A DNA stretch of 64,000 nucleotides from Anthopleura xanthogrammica (Eukaryota; Cnidaria; Anthozoa; Actiniaria; Actiniidae). Shown in pieces: positions 25,090 to 40,000 of this stretch; within the stretch, counting starts at the first letter, position 1; each line of letters opens with the position of its first letter. The stretch spans positions 5,006,617 to 5,070,616 of the forward strand of contig OZ025217.1 in assembly GCA_964019055.1 (NCBI GenBank), given 5' to 3'. A program made the translations under genes and the position numbers. The notes under the pieces were generated by a model that saw nothing but the letters and a program-made list of their open reading frames with translations, was not told the DNA's origin and ran no database searches.

Positions 25090-28000
25090 TCAGCGGTGAT
25101 TCGGGTCATAATATCTGGAATAATCTTGTCCATGTTGTCGACTCTGTCTCTTGTGAGATGAACGTGATGGTACTCTTCGTTTAGGACTGAAAAAAAGCGT
25201 TCGCAAATCTATAAGTCTTAATAAAGATTTAGTATGCATTATTTCAATAAACTCTAGTCACCAGAAAAGCTACAAAGCTGAGAGCTGAGAGCTGAGGCCG
25301 GCAAGGATTATGGGTAGATACATTGTACATGTTTCAACTGCTTGATAACTAAAGACCCCTTGCAGCACGTCGGAATGAAGCTCAATTTTGAGGACAAAAC
25401 AATAGGTTTCCAATTCTCAGGAGATTGAAATTCTTTTGTTTTGATCATCTGGTCATCTAACAACCTCGATAACCTCTCAATTATACGCATTTCTAACAAG
25501 TGATACGACAGATTGTTTTTGCATTTGAATCTCACGGCATGATGGAATGTTAGCGACAGTGCTGTTGCTTAGCAACAGTTTTGCTGTTATGATTGCGCAC
25601 GTAGAAATCTTCAGTTCTCAATCTGGGGGTCAAACATTAACGAAAACCCTCCTCTTGAGGATCGATATCTTTTTAATGTTAATATTTTCTCCGTCATTGT
25701 TTTGTTACTCAGTTAGAGATTTAGTGTACAAAGGAGTCTATAGACGCCTTGCAGCACTTCTTAATTCCTTGCAGCTCAATTTGGAGGGCAAAACAATAGG
25801 TTTCCAATTCTCAGGAGATTGAAATTCTTTTGTTTTGCCCTCTAAATTGAGCTGCTTTGACGTCACGTGCAAGGGGTCTATTGATGGACTTGAAATCTTT
25901 TACCAGTGACAGTTTCACCTCATGTGAGCATCCTCAAGCTGCACTTTGTATCAAAAGCTTTACTTGTTGGATATGAAATGTCCCCATGATCCTAAGCGAT
26001 CTTAGCTTTCTAGATTTTTTGTGACCAACTTTATTGAAATAAGTATCTTGAAACTCAAGATTACAACAAGATTACTATTCAGATAAGTAATAGGTGCTTT
26101 TTGTTGTTTGGTAAAATTTAAAAAATCATGAGCTCAGATTTAGAAACACATAACTTCTAATACTATTCAGATATTTCAGGGTTTTGAGAAGAAATTAAAG
26201 GTGCGGTGACGTGGACAACTGGCACTTGTCGCGCATCATTAATTCACTGTAATTTAGTATTATGCTAACTAATTTTAACGGGCCAAGTAAAACCACTCTA
26301 GTACTCTTTACAATACCTTGTAAAACTTGCTTTATGATCATCATTTGAAGGGATGGAAGTTGAAGCAAACGAGGGTCTGAATCCTGATAGACTGGAGTCA
26401 CGATGAGCGCTACAAAACACACAAAAGACTGTCAGGTTTTGGCCACCCTGAGGTTGAGCAAAAAATGGGTTTAGTTGGTTTTACAGTGCATTGTGGGACT
26501 GTTTTTAGGGGACATATTTCCAAGATGGCGTTTATTTCGTCCCCTAAAACAGTCCCACCCCACAATGCATTGCAATGCCACTTCGACCCAGTTTTTTCTT
26601 CAACCTCGGAATGTGAACTTGAAAAAATGGCCGATCAGGTTTTATGAGCGTTGTATAGAATGAAAAATGAATAGTAATTCTTTACTTACGATAAAGGTAC
26701 AAAGTCAGCTTTAAAACTGTCTTCAGGATATCGACGACTAGTTGGTTCTTTACCCGGGAAACCTTCCTGTACAAACAAGAAATTAAAGCTGATTTGAATA
26801 TGAAATACTTTCGTACAGCTTTTAGTTTCAACTTCAGTTACAAGATGTGTCACTATTAAGTTCTACATATTTTTGACAACAATATGAGGTTAGATCCTAA
26901 AATAAAGTGGTCCTAGGATAGATCTCTGGGAACGCCACAGTTAGTTTAGTTTACGAGATATGTATATTTTAAGTGTGACCATTAAATTCTATATATTGTT
27001 GACAACAATACGAGGTTATATTCTGAAATAGAATGGTCCTAGGATAGATCCCTGAGAACGCCACAGTGAGTTTAAGTTTTGTTTATTTTATGTTTATAAG
27101 ACTGCAGAATAAAAAAAACCTATCTGGCATACTGCATTTATAAACTTTCTATTACATTGTCTCTCTCTCTCCGTCTGTCTCTCTTCCTCTATCTATCTAT
27201 CTGTCTGTCTGTCTGCTTGTCTGTGTTAGTCAAGTGTAACGTTAAGAAATCAGTCTTAAAACTAGTATTCGTAACAGAAATTCAAAAACAAGGTTCGTAT
27301 TTCCCTGACCAATATTATTGTATTCATCTCTACCTTTCTATCGCTTTCACTGTCTATTTGCTTGTCTGTAGAATTCAAGTTAGATAAACTCATTGCAAAA
27401 TCTGAACTTTGTTCATCACTGGACATCCTTCTACAAGCTTCTTGTAACTCGCTCTATTAGACAATCCACATCAAAAAGTTAAAATGTAGAAATGAATATA
27501 ACGTACACGATTATGAGTAACGGTACACCCAGTATTCATGCAACAAGCGGAGGAGGGGGAAGGCTTCCATCTGTTCCAATATTGAAATTTTAGGTATATA
27601 TGGGTCGAGTGCAACCCTTTCCACGAGAATAAGAGGCAAAACACGTCGTACAAACCTTTAAATTGTTTCGATACCCAGAAACAACCCTGGGTTGACTATG
27701 AAAGTCAGAGCTTTTTCAGAGCTGCTCCATGAATTCCCCCCTCCTCGCGCTAAGGATTATCTTTACTATCAAGCATGGCTGTCTCAGTTATCTTTCTGTC
27801 TTCCTACCTGTAGTTTGACAAGACTAGTTATCTTTCTATTCTCTACTGCCTTGGCATCGTTCAGTAACGTCCAACAGTCGTCCAGTTTGCTTAGAGAATC
27901 ATCAAAGCTCTGTTTCTTTCCTGACTTCGCTGACGACTGGCAAAGATCACAAACTATCATCGGTTTTGTTTTCAACATTCTACAAATACTTAGACTACTA

Positions 28001-31000
28001 AGTATAAGCGGAAATTCCGCTTTCTTATTAATATCGAGGTGGGTTTTTTTATTTATTTCTGGTGTTGATTTTGACACAACTGCTCGTTTAAGGGGGTATG
28101 GTCGGTGACTGTTAGTGCAAGCAGTCCATTTTGTTGCGAGAGAAAAGGCAGTCTGCCTGGCCCAGAACACCGTGTGTGCTGTAGGTACTTTTAAGAGCAA
28201 CTCGTTTAAACGACCTTTAAACAACGCTAATGCCGCCAGTATAGTTTAGTATGCGTCATCAAAAACAGTGGCGCCATGTTTGTTCCTATGAGAATAAAAA
28301 CCTTCCTAAACCCGTGTAGCCTCACCCTGAAATGCTTGAATGCGAGGCTACGCGGGACGGAAAGAAAATCTATTGTTCCAGTCAATATGGCTGCCGCGTG
28401 AGTAAGGTCCATGAGCAAGAAGACTATCACTCACTCACCGTCAGGTCGCTCATCCCATCATCACTCATCTGTCTTCTGCAGGCAGCTGATAGTTCTCGTT
28501 TTAATGACTGGATGTGAGCTTTGTGGGACGTCAGTTCTTCATCCATCGAGGCGATCCGTGATAATATCTGTTGTCTCTCGCCTTGCAAGGATGCGATTTG
28601 ATCCAGGGATTTTTGCTGTGCTTCCACGAATGCTAACACAACATTCTATTTAAGAAAATAAAAAACAGTATAAAGCTACGTTGAGTAGATATACAGAGCA
28701 GTTTTTGTATAACTGTGAAAGTTACATCATGGACCGCACCTTGCCATGACTTCAGGTCCGTGCCGTGAAAGAAAACATTCCGTGCCGTGTCCGTGCCGTG
28801 CCTTCCTCCCGATAAGAAGGCTTTGTCTTGACACTAGCCAATCAGCCAATCACAGAAATACAAATTTGCCTAAACCTTTTCTTTTGCGCAGATCAAAAAC
28901 ATCGCAGGCTCTGGGAACGAGAATTTCTCACCTGAATAGCAAGCATCTCTGGTCCTACTGACTGTCCATCTAGAGCAAGTCTCTCATCCGGGGTCATCAG
29001 CTGAGGTAGAGATAACTCATACAGACCTACTGTACCCTGGGATAGACGCACTTGATCTATACTCTGCTCCAGGGCCCTCTCTACTGACTTGAGGTACGCA
29101 AGAAGAGCTTCTTTCTCTCTGTGGAACAACACAGTGATTTGAACGGAACTTTTACACGCTCGTACATAGAGTCGTGGTTTATTTGGGGACTTGAACTAAG
29201 AGGTCCATCCTTCCCCTCTTATAGACCCCTTGCACGTGACGTCAAACCAGCTCAATTTGAAGGACAAGACAAAAGAATTTCAATCTCCTGAGAATTGGAA
29301 ACTATTGTTTTGTCCTCCAAATTGAGCTGCATTCCGAAGTGCTGCAAGGGGTCTATAGCAAGAATTTTGGTGTTGAAATGATCCACAGCTAAAGAGTGTC
29401 TTTTTATATAATTTAACGTTATCCAATGAGAAGTGCATCTAGTTGGAACGATATATTAAACACCAAAGCGTAAAATTATTTGCTAAAGTAACCCCACCAC
29501 TCGATGCTTTATAAATATTTCTACGTTTTCCCCCTCAGCATCCCCATAATTCAAGATGGCCGCTGTATCGGTAAAAAGGTATATTCATTATTTCTGTCAA
29601 GAGATCATTATGCTTGTTTTTTTGGGGAAGGGTGGGTGGGGGGATACCTTGCAGCTGATGTTAAAGTCTTTTCCGCGTCAGTCTGTCGTTCTGACAGGGA
29701 CTTCTTCTCTGATTCTAGATACGTGATCTGTTTGGTCATCTGGCGAACAGCGTGTTCCTGACGACGAAGATCCATCTTGGCTTCACTCAGACCCTGAAAC
29801 AGAGAACAACACAGTCTTTCTATGCAAGCTGCAAGCAAGACAAATCTAACTCTAATACTTTCATATTGCTATGGCTAGTATGCTGCTACCACACCTAGCT
29901 TGCCCTACCCCACCTACCCTATACCCTGCCCGGCCCTGCCCTACCGACCCAACCCTGCCCTACCCAACCCTCCCCTATACCCTTCCCTGCCCCACCCACC
30001 CTGCTAATGATATTGTTAACCCTCACCCTGACAGCATGTTCCAGTGTAGCATCTTTTTCATCTCCCTGTGAAGCATGCATTTCTAACCGTGCACCGATCT
30101 CTTGCATCTGTGTGGTCTGTTCGTTCAGTAAGGCCTGGGCTTGTTGTTCGCGTTTTAATGCATTATTCAGTTCATCACAAACGCTCTGGAATCGATCCAC
30201 TGGTACCATGGAAACCATCTAGAACAAGACAAAAGAATGTAGTGAGTATACAGCTATTTCAAAAAACGTTGAGGGGCAAACGGCGATTGGCAATAATAAT
30301 AAGTGATTGGCGATTGGTGAGGTAAAGTATCCAAGTCAAATGACACACTACTACTCGCCATCTAAGATATTTTACTAAATGAAGCAGGCATTGTTTAGGT
30401 ATGAATATGAATAACTTCTTATTGTCCCACTAGCCCTTGGAAATCTCGCACCGTGTCCGAACCTTAAACATTCTCTCGTTGAGCTTCTGAGACAGTGCGA
30501 TCCCACTTTTGAATTGACCAATAGGAATGAAGGAAAATTTTTTTTGAACTGACCAATCAGAATTCAGATTACCTGTTCTTTCAATTCCTGTATCTTTTCT
30601 TCCAAGCTTCGTGCATTGTCACGTGCTTTCCTCACTTCACCTTGGTTACCAACATGGACATTCTTCAGTTCAGATGCCTCTTGACAGACTTTTGATAGTT
30701 CTAACCTTAGAGACCGTCTCTCTACTTCAGCTGTGTGCAGTCTTTGAGTAAACCCTAAAATATGACCTTGTAGATTGGCTATGGTTTCCTGAAAGATAAG
30801 ACCAGAGAAATCAGTGGTCAGAAGACTATAGTCCCCTTGCAGTACGTGAGAATGCAGCTTAATTTGGAGGACAAAACAATAGGTTCCAATTCTCAGAAGA
30901 TTTCTCATAATCTGGGGATCCGAGGGAATGCCTTCGCCTGCCCTGAATATTCAAACGGTTTAAAATTTGAGATCAATTTCGACTTGTTTGCTTGAAGTGT

Positions 31001-34000
31001 GCTTTCAAGTGCCGTCAGCATAAGTCGCGTAATTTTGAAAATGGGCGTACAAAAAATAAATAAGAATTAATAGTCGATCCCACAGAGTGGCTCTTCTTCC
31101 ACTGCATTCCAATTGGAATTTAGAAGTTGATTTTTGCGAAGGGAGGAAAAACCGGAGAACCCGGAAAAAACTTCGAAACACAGGAGAGAACCAACATGTT
31201 ATTACTTTACCTGTGATGAGGAGTAACTTGTTCCATTCGGTAAATTAAAACTTGCAAGTAATTTATGCAGTCCTTGACCCAGCATGAACACGAGGTCTCC
31301 ACGGTAACCATACCCATCTCGCCACATTTCCTCCTCGGACGAAGCGCCTGGGAACTCGGGTTGTAGCCTGGAGACTAGTTTGGAGAAGGAATTTTTTGCA
31401 GCGTTTATTACTGCAGTAGTTTGGGATGGAGAACTGGTGACCAATGAAAAATCTTCTGTAAATGAAGAAACCAAAGTTGGAGTTAACACTGAGTAAGCAT
31501 CGCAGGCACAGACATGATCTCGACGAGGCTTTTTCGTGATCTTGCATTTTTTTCTAACAAGGAATGAGGCGCAAAATCCCATTTTCCAAAAGGTATGCAT
31601 GCTTGCTACCACGGAAAAAGATCGACTTTGAAAATGGAGCATGATGTGATAATGAAAAATCCTTCTCTTCTTACCTTCTTCTTGGTGTGTCCGGTCACGC
31701 CCAGAAGATCGGCTCAAGCAATCTCGTAAATCAACCAACGAGCTGATAACGTGATCTCGTAAATGACCACTGGTGAACCACGCATGCGCGTTATCTCTTC
31801 CAGGCATATCACGTGACTTTCGTACGTCGTAAATAGTTTGGTTTAGATTCTCTATGACAGCTAGACAATATAAATAAATAAAAAATAAATGAGAATTAAC
31901 AGCGGATCCTACATAGTGGTTCTTCTTCCATTGGATTCCAATTGGAATTTAGAAGTTGATTTTTGGGGAGGGAGGAAAAATTGAGAACCCGGAGAAAAAC
32001 TCTTGAAGCACTGGAGAGAACCAACAAACACAGGAATGAACCAACCACGCGTCATCGACAAATGAAAACATCAAAGGGTCATTCAGTTTGCATAAATCTA
32101 TTTCAAAAAACGTTGAAGGTTTTGCTGCATTTTGCATGCGAAGCCTGAAATGCACTATGGGCGATGTGAATGCAATCAGCAAAATATGGAATTTCCCCAA
32201 ACTTTGTCTGCATGTAATCCAGCAATTTTTTTTTTCTTACCAACCTTTTTTGAAATAGCTGTAGTCATCTTAATTCCAAATGTATAAAGAGATAGATTTA
32301 CCTTTAAAATGTACTCTTTCCCTGGGAAGTCCACCAGCCATCACCACAGCCAGCCCACCAACTTCACCTGGACAAGCAGACGACACGAACAGCTTACAAC
32401 TCACGTGACCCAAATAGCGCAATCTATTGGCTGCGATAACAGCAACAACAGCAGTCCTGAAAACCAATAAGGGATGTCTTCCATCTGAAAAAAGATGAGT
32501 CCTAGGGGGAGTCCCCTCAGGCGTGGATTCGTCTTCCAGTTCATTATTCAACATGTCACTTAGATTTCTCGCCATACGTCGAAGTCCTTCCAGCGAGCTG
32601 ACATACTCGTTTAACATGTTTCTCTGTAGAGCGAGCGCTCGTATACGGGTATATGCAGGCCACAGGGTTCCCGTCAGTAGTGCGCATGCTGCTAGGAGGG
32701 AAGCGTTCTCACGTGACACGTGTTCCATGCCGTGGATCAGTTTGTTGTTTTGTTGTTCCAGGGTTTCCTTCACGTGACCAGTTTCTTGGATTTTCTCCCA
32801 GGCTTTGTCGGCCAGATTTTGACTTTTCTGGTTTAGACAAACGTAGTAAGAAAGTTAAGCAGATGAATGGTCTAGTGCACACTTACTGTTACGCGTCATC
32901 AGACCCAGGCCTTATCAGTGCTTTTATTGGTCAAGGTCAAGGTTGCGATAAAGGCCATGGTCAAGGTCAAGGTTGCGATAAAGGCCATGGTCAAGGTCAA
33001 GGTCATGGTCAAGGTTGCGATAAAGGTCAACTTTGTGATCAAGTTTTAATAAAGGTCAAGGTAACAATCAAGGTCAAGGTAACAATCAAGGTCAAGGTAA
33101 CAATCAAGGTCAAGGTAACAATCAAGGTCAAGGTAACAATCAAGGTCAAGGTCAGGTGAAAAGAACAATAATTCTGGTCAGGAAAACATGGCGCAGCTCC
33201 AGACCTCGGTAGGAATGAAAATGGAAATTCACTGCCATTAAAAAAATGTTTTGATACCTTTGATCTGTTCTTCAAATCACTGATGATCTTGTTATAATGA
33301 TCTTCGATTTCGCTTTTCTGTTTCTTCCACGATACTTCCCGTTCTTTGATTGCAGAAGAAAGCTAACAGGACCACAAACAAAATGACGTGAAATCAATGG
33401 TAGGATATATTATGACGTCAACTGGTATATAATCTAGGCGTTACCTTGGCAACAGTTTGTTCGTGTGCCTTTTGGCTGTTCTTTAGTGCTTCTTCTTTCC
33501 TTGCAAGAACATCTTCAAGGTGATCCACCTTGAGAACGTAAGATAAAACAAGTCAGATAACAATCATCATGAAATGGAAAACTGCCATGCAAACACGAAC
33601 AATCCGCATGATTTTATCGAACTCTGAAAAACAACCTCTGGGCTGATCTAAGTCAGGGCACGGCTAATTCACAGATCGAACCCTGAAACAAACTTTGGGC
33701 TGATCTAAGTCAGAGCACGGTTAACTCACAGACTGAACCCTGAAACAACCTCTGGGCTGATCTAAGTCAGGGCACGGCTAACCAAAAGATCGAATTGCAA
33801 TTTCGAGAGACCTTTAGAACAACTCTACTCACATGAGATGTTAGGTCCATGAATCGAACCTGAGACCCCAGGGGTGAGGTGAGTGCACTACCACTACACC
33901 ACCCTTGATTCCAAAATCAAGGACTCACTCGTTCATATTTCTCAAGAAAATTAGAAATCCAAATCGAGTGAGCCAGACACTTACCCTTTCAGTCAGCCTG

Positions 34001-37000
34001 TGTAATTCACTCATCTGAGCAGCAACCTGTTCAGATACCATGTTACTCATGTCTGTCCAGGAGAACTTGCCAAGGGAAGAGTCAGGTGAGCTGACGTAGA
34101 CCTTGCCTGTGATCATGCGTTGGTACAAGGAATGGAGGAACGAGCGTCGAAGCTGTTATGATTGGGAAAATATGAAGACTAAGAATTAGCAATCAATATT
34201 ATGAGGGTGTACTGTGGAATAATATTGTGACTATCACGAAGTATGGCTTTATGTTTTTTTGCTTTCTTTCTAATATTTCTTTTTTTTCTTTTTGTTTTTG
34301 TTTTTGTTCTTCTCTTTTTTCCCTCTTTTTTCCTCTTTTTTTTTTCTTCCCTTTTTTTTGTATTTGCATTGTATCATATTTCTTGTAATTACTATAGATC
34401 GTGTGGCCAACGTCAATTTAGACAGGGCTCGAAATTAACGCCCTCAAACTCACAAAATGCTAGCGCTTTTTCGGAATTTGCGAGTGAAAAAAATATGCAC
34501 TAGCAAGCACTTGCGAGTAAGAATCAATCATTTCTTCAAAACTTTACCACTTTGCTTGTAGAAAAAAATCTTACTAGCAACACTTGCTGAAGTACTAAAA
34601 AGTTAACTTCGAGCCCTGTTTATTGAATATTCCACTGATTTTTACTTGGCCCTAGTTATCAAGCAGCCACATGAGAAATCCCCAGGGGTGGCCATTTGAA
34701 AAATGCAGCGACTATACCTCGTCATCGTTCTTGTATGCAGCCTTGAGACGTTTATTCTGCAGAAAAAAAAGATGAAAGCATTTATCAGCCACACGCAACT
34801 AATAGGTCATTTCAAAGATTTCACTGGAAGAATTTGTATTATTTCCAGGCTAGGATTCAGTGTTGGTCAATATATTCACCCTACCTCATCCTCAATGCTT
34901 CGTATTCTCTCGCTCTCTTCTTCTGTCGTTCTTGTCTTGTTTTGTAGGTCGAGTTTTAGAGAAGCTATGACTGATTCTCTCTCAGCACATTCTGTACGAG
35001 CATTTGCTAGTTCTTTAGACGCTTTTGTAAGATGGTCTTCCAGTTCCTAGAGAATACAATGGGGAACATTGGAAAATATTTCGGTTGAATAGTGGATAAT
35101 CCATGATATGGGATTTTTTCCTTCCCTTTCGTTTATTTTCCATTTCTCTTCCTTTCCTTACCTTTCTTTTTCTTCCTTCTTTTTATATCTTTTTCCCTTT
35201 CATTCGTTTCTCCTATTCTTATCCATTTTCCTACTCCATTTTCTTCTTCCTTTTTTTTTATCCCTTTTCTTTCTTCCTTCTTTCTTTCCTTCTGTCCGTC
35301 TATCCTTACCTGTATCCTTCTTATCTTTCCTTATATCTCTTCCCTTTCTGTTTTCCATCCTTCTTATCTTTCCTTATAGCTTTTCTCTTTCTTCCTTCCT
35401 TCCATCCTTCCTATCTTTCATTATATTCTTTCTCTTCCCTTCCATCCTTCCTTCCATCTTCCTTTTTGAATGAAATACAAACTTCCCCAGTTCCTCACCT
35501 TCACAGTCTTGTCCTTCCTCATAACCATGTTCTTGTACTTCTCACAATCAGATGACAGGTTTTCCACGACCTGACGATGCCTTTTTAACTGCCAACAACA
35601 AAATATATCAACCATGATGACTTCAAACTCTCTCACTCCATTTTTAAATCCAAGCTCCCTCTATGACTACATACCTCAGCTGATGCATTAGAACATCTGC
35701 TCTGGTAGTCTAACATGGTGTGACGCAGGTTCTCCAGTACTTGGGCAGGTGATGGTGGCTTTGTTTTATCCTTCTTATGACCTGAATAGGAAGATAGGAA
35801 TGGCTATTATTACCAGACCAGCCTGACGTTGTTTCAGGGTTCAATCTGTGTGCATAGAATTTTGAATGTAGTGGTAGTGTGTGTAAGTGAAAAGTGTCCC
35901 GAATTAGTACGAAAGTGTTAGAATGATCAGACACTTAAATAAGGAGATTTTTTATCTGGTATTCAAATTTTCTTACTTTTTTTGTCCTCTTCTGGTTTTT
36001 CTACGGTAAAGTTTTCTAATAATAATTCCAGTTCACGCATGCTGCTGCCATATGTTGTGTCCAGCTTGATTTGACGCTTTCTTGCCTGCAAACACAGTAC
36101 ACTAAATCAGATTTTCTGCCCAAGATCCCTAACTTTCCCCTCTACCTTTCTTGAAGGCCCTTGAACATGTGCAACCAGAGACAGCTCTAGTTTTGCATTA
36201 CAGTTTCGTAAAAGTAGATCTCCATAGACTTTGTTCATTTGTGCATGTTTTCCTATTCCAGACCACATGTTATTCTCTTCAGAATAAGATTCTTCGTTTG
36301 AGTTGTATCCATATTCATGTATCTTCTCATGCGCAACCGTTAAACAAAGAAATGATACTCTGGGGAATGACATGTGGTCTGAAATGGTAAAACATTGCAC
36401 CAAGACAAAAAAGGTCTATTTTACTTCTGCAATGTTGTACACAACAGTTGCACATGGAAAAATGTGCATGCAACATTCCATAATTATAACAATTGCACCA
36501 TGTGTCAGGGCCTTCAAACTTCTTTTCACTCTGCAATCACCACTTACTTGCATAAGCTCAGCTTTGAGAGCATCAAAGTTTTTCTGATGTACTTCTAGTT
36601 GCTTGGCTAAATTTGCAATAATCTTCTGTTTTTCTTCCATTTCTATTGACAGATCTCTTCTTTCTTTACCCAGAGTTTCTTCTAATTCTGCTATTCTTGA
36701 TTCCTGTGCCTTACATTTATCTCTTTCTTCCTCATATGTAGACTCTAATTCCCTATGATTCAAAAATTTATGGATTAATACACCTTAATATGCAAGTTTG
36801 CAGGCACATTAACTGCCAACTAGTTGGTCAAGCTTTGGACTTTTGTGAGGGAGGTGGTGGTTCAAGTCCTGGCCGGATCAACTCTCAGGGTCTTAAAATA
36901 ACTGAGGAGAAGGTGCTGCCTTTGTAATAACATCTGCAAATGGTTAGACCTTCATCATCCCGTCTCTAATCAACTAGATATGTTAAAAGAGGACCACTAA

Positions 37001-40000
37001 TTTATCAGTTGAATTACTGTCAAGTGTTATCCTCTATAAACAAAGTTGATTGATTTTTCTATCTTATCTCCTGGGTAATCATATTGGTGGACGTAATGTT
37101 TATAAACATTGTGCTCTTAATATGTTAATCATTTTAACAATAGGTTTTGTCACTTTGCTTTATAATTTATTATTGGATTGTCCAATAGATTTTGGTTGGC
37201 AATTTAAATAACAATCAACCAAAACAAATTTCATCATCGTACGCCCACCAACATAGATAGTTTCTCACCTGTTTTGCTTATTTAATAATTCCATGTTGTG
37301 CCTTGCTTCTTCCACAGCTGATTTTTCTACTTCTAATGCACCTTCAAGATCTCTGACCCTTAACTAAATACAAAATATAAGGATACAAACTATAGACTTG
37401 AACCTGAAGAAAAAATCTTAAAACACAGAAGACACCTAACAAACTCTACTCACATACGACACCTAGCTTAGTAGGACTTGAATCCGAATTTACATCTCAT
37501 ACCTGTACTATTTCCGAGTTAAACTTTGTCTCTAAATGTGCTGTCCTCTCAGCCTCTATACTGTCCTCCAGTGACTTGACTCTCTCTTGGTATTGCTGAC
37601 AAATATCAATAATAATAAATAAGAAGAAAAATATTGGAAAATAAGTTATATAGCAAACATTTATAAATAACAATTATAAAATTGCCAATCTTGGTTCTCT
37701 ACAAATTAGTTAAGGACACTAAATCCAAAAAGAATTACTATTAGCTGAGAACATACTTCTAGCTCCTTCTTCAATCGATCTTCCCTCTCAACAGAGAATT
37801 CCAGTTCTTTTTGTTGTTTGTGGATGGCTTCTCCTTGACTTGTTCTCTGGGCTGCAAAAATTTATGGAATACAATTTTTGCTATTTTAACTTCATAATAC
37901 TGTATATTATTCTCCATTGTTGTGGAGGTGGATATGGAATAAGGATACTCAAGGATACGTAATTTATTAAATGGAAACCCTCACCTTCCAATGCCAAGCA
38001 TTTTTCTTGCATTTCATTGCAAAAGCTGAAACAGAAGTCAGGAAAACATTAAAAGAGTGATTAAGCATCAAGACATGAATGTCAAAGACGATGGCACTAG
38101 CACATTTTTTTGTGTGTACCATCCTCAACATGGTTGACATCCTCCACAGGATGTCATTTGCAGCATTTTCACATCCTGTAGAGGACATCAACCACGCTAA
38201 GGACAGCGGGCACACAAAAATGCACTTGTGCCATCGTCTTTGACATTTGCGTCTTGATCATTGCTCAATCACTCTAAAAATAAGACTATGGTATATAATA
38301 TGGTACAACCCTACCAGCCCCCCCCCCCTCCAACCTGAAAACCTTCAGTTGCTGACAGCCTCTCATAGCAACAATGTTTATGTTTCCTATGTTTATTGTT
38401 CTAAGAAAATTATATGAAATATTTTACCTGGTTTGTTCCTGTAAAGCATGACTTAATCTCTTCTGTTCATCTTGCTGATCTTTGATTTCTTCTTGTAGTT
38501 GAAAAATAACTTTATCCTGAAACAAAAAGCAATAATTAATAGTAAATATAAATTTGTTCAAAGGGCATCAACATCCAATAAACCAAGGGAAAATTAGATG
38601 ATAACTAGCGGTAAGCTAGTGTGGGCTGCGTCGGTGTTTCTAATGAAACAGTATGGATGAAAAGTTAAATTTTACACCGTAAAAAATAAGAGAGATCACT
38701 TACTGACGTTTCGGACGCTAGTCCTTCGTCGGACTACTCCGACGAAGGACTAGCGTCCGAAACGTCAGTAAGTGATCTCTCTTATTTTTTACGGTGTAAA
38801 ATTTAACTTTTCATTCATAAGGGAAAATTAAATCGTTAGTGGTTCCTCTCACTTAGTGTTACATGTATCTTGGGCTCAAATCCTCGGCTGACATGTGCAG
38901 AGCAGTTTGTTATTTCCTAAGTCGGAACCATGGATAGAAATGCTTGCTGGTTCTCTCCTGTGCTTGGCTTCAAGGGATTATTTCTCACAGAACAAACCTT
39001 TTCAAAAGATTGCTTCAACAAGTGGATACATACTTTTTCAGACGTTTTCCTCCAAGGGTACGTGTATACACAGAACATACCTTATCAACATTAAGCTGCC
39101 TGAATTTCTTTTCATCATTTCTACTTGTCTGTTTAGTGTTTGTCAAATCCTTCTCCAAGGTCTGGATTTTCTTGTTCATTTCATCAATTTGCTCCTTTAG
39201 ACTTGCATTTGATCTCTGTAATTGATTTCCTCTCTCTGTTGCACCTCGCTTCTCATGGCTGGCTGCTTTATGAGCCAAGGCCAGTTCATATTCCAGTTTC
39301 TGTCTGGTTGTTTCTCCTCTTTCAGCTGATGAACGTAGCTTAGCAATCTGACTATGCAGTTTTGTAGTCTATGAAAATTAAAATAAAAGTCAGGCTTATT
39401 TCAAACTTTGTATCAATTTCCTGTTTTACTTTACTTTAGAACCATAATAAAAGAACATGAAGTATATAAATAATCTGAGAAAAATAACTGCATGACCTGC
39501 TAGGGTTATTCACTACTTGTATGGAGACCATTGTGGAGTCAATGGTCAGAGACTGTCATTTTTTACCCGTCGATACAAACAAAGACTCACTGAGACAGGT
39601 CTTAATACAGTGTTACAGGCCTCTATTAAGTGGATATCCTTAATCAAATGCTACTGCATGCTCCCAAAATTTTCTTCCCACAGGTACTGTGAAACAAACC
39701 TTTATTCAACGTACATGTACATGCACCCTATATTAAGAGAACAACAGGGAAGGTCCCATAGGTGTTTGGCCCGGGGGGGGGGGGGGACTCCCTTATAAAA
39801 GGGGGCGGGGGTCCTCGTTGGAAATTCTTAAAATGACCCCTAAAAGGGACCTGTATTTTGAGATGATTGGCGTTGCAGTGATGAAATTTCACCCCTAAGA
39901 GGGACCAATCAATAAGTGACACAATCCGGAAATGGAATTAAAATAAAAATAAATCTTTGAAAAGAAGCATTGTTGTTGATCTTATACCCTAAGTGGGACC

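Noticed and set aside
29545..29580. CAAGATGGCCGC with a short ATG frame, plus strand in a CCDC171 intron
   Set aside because: YY1-like word and five codons before a possible donor, but no following exon found.
31202..31807. A single 201-residue frame in CCDC171
   Set aside because: It reads through the intron 31456-31674 and is better explained as two exons (31860-31675 and 31455-31211) with good splice sites.
35103..35555. 150- and 121-residue Phe/Ser/Leu-rich frames
   Set aside because: Polypyrimidine tract inside a CCDC171 intron; no family motif.
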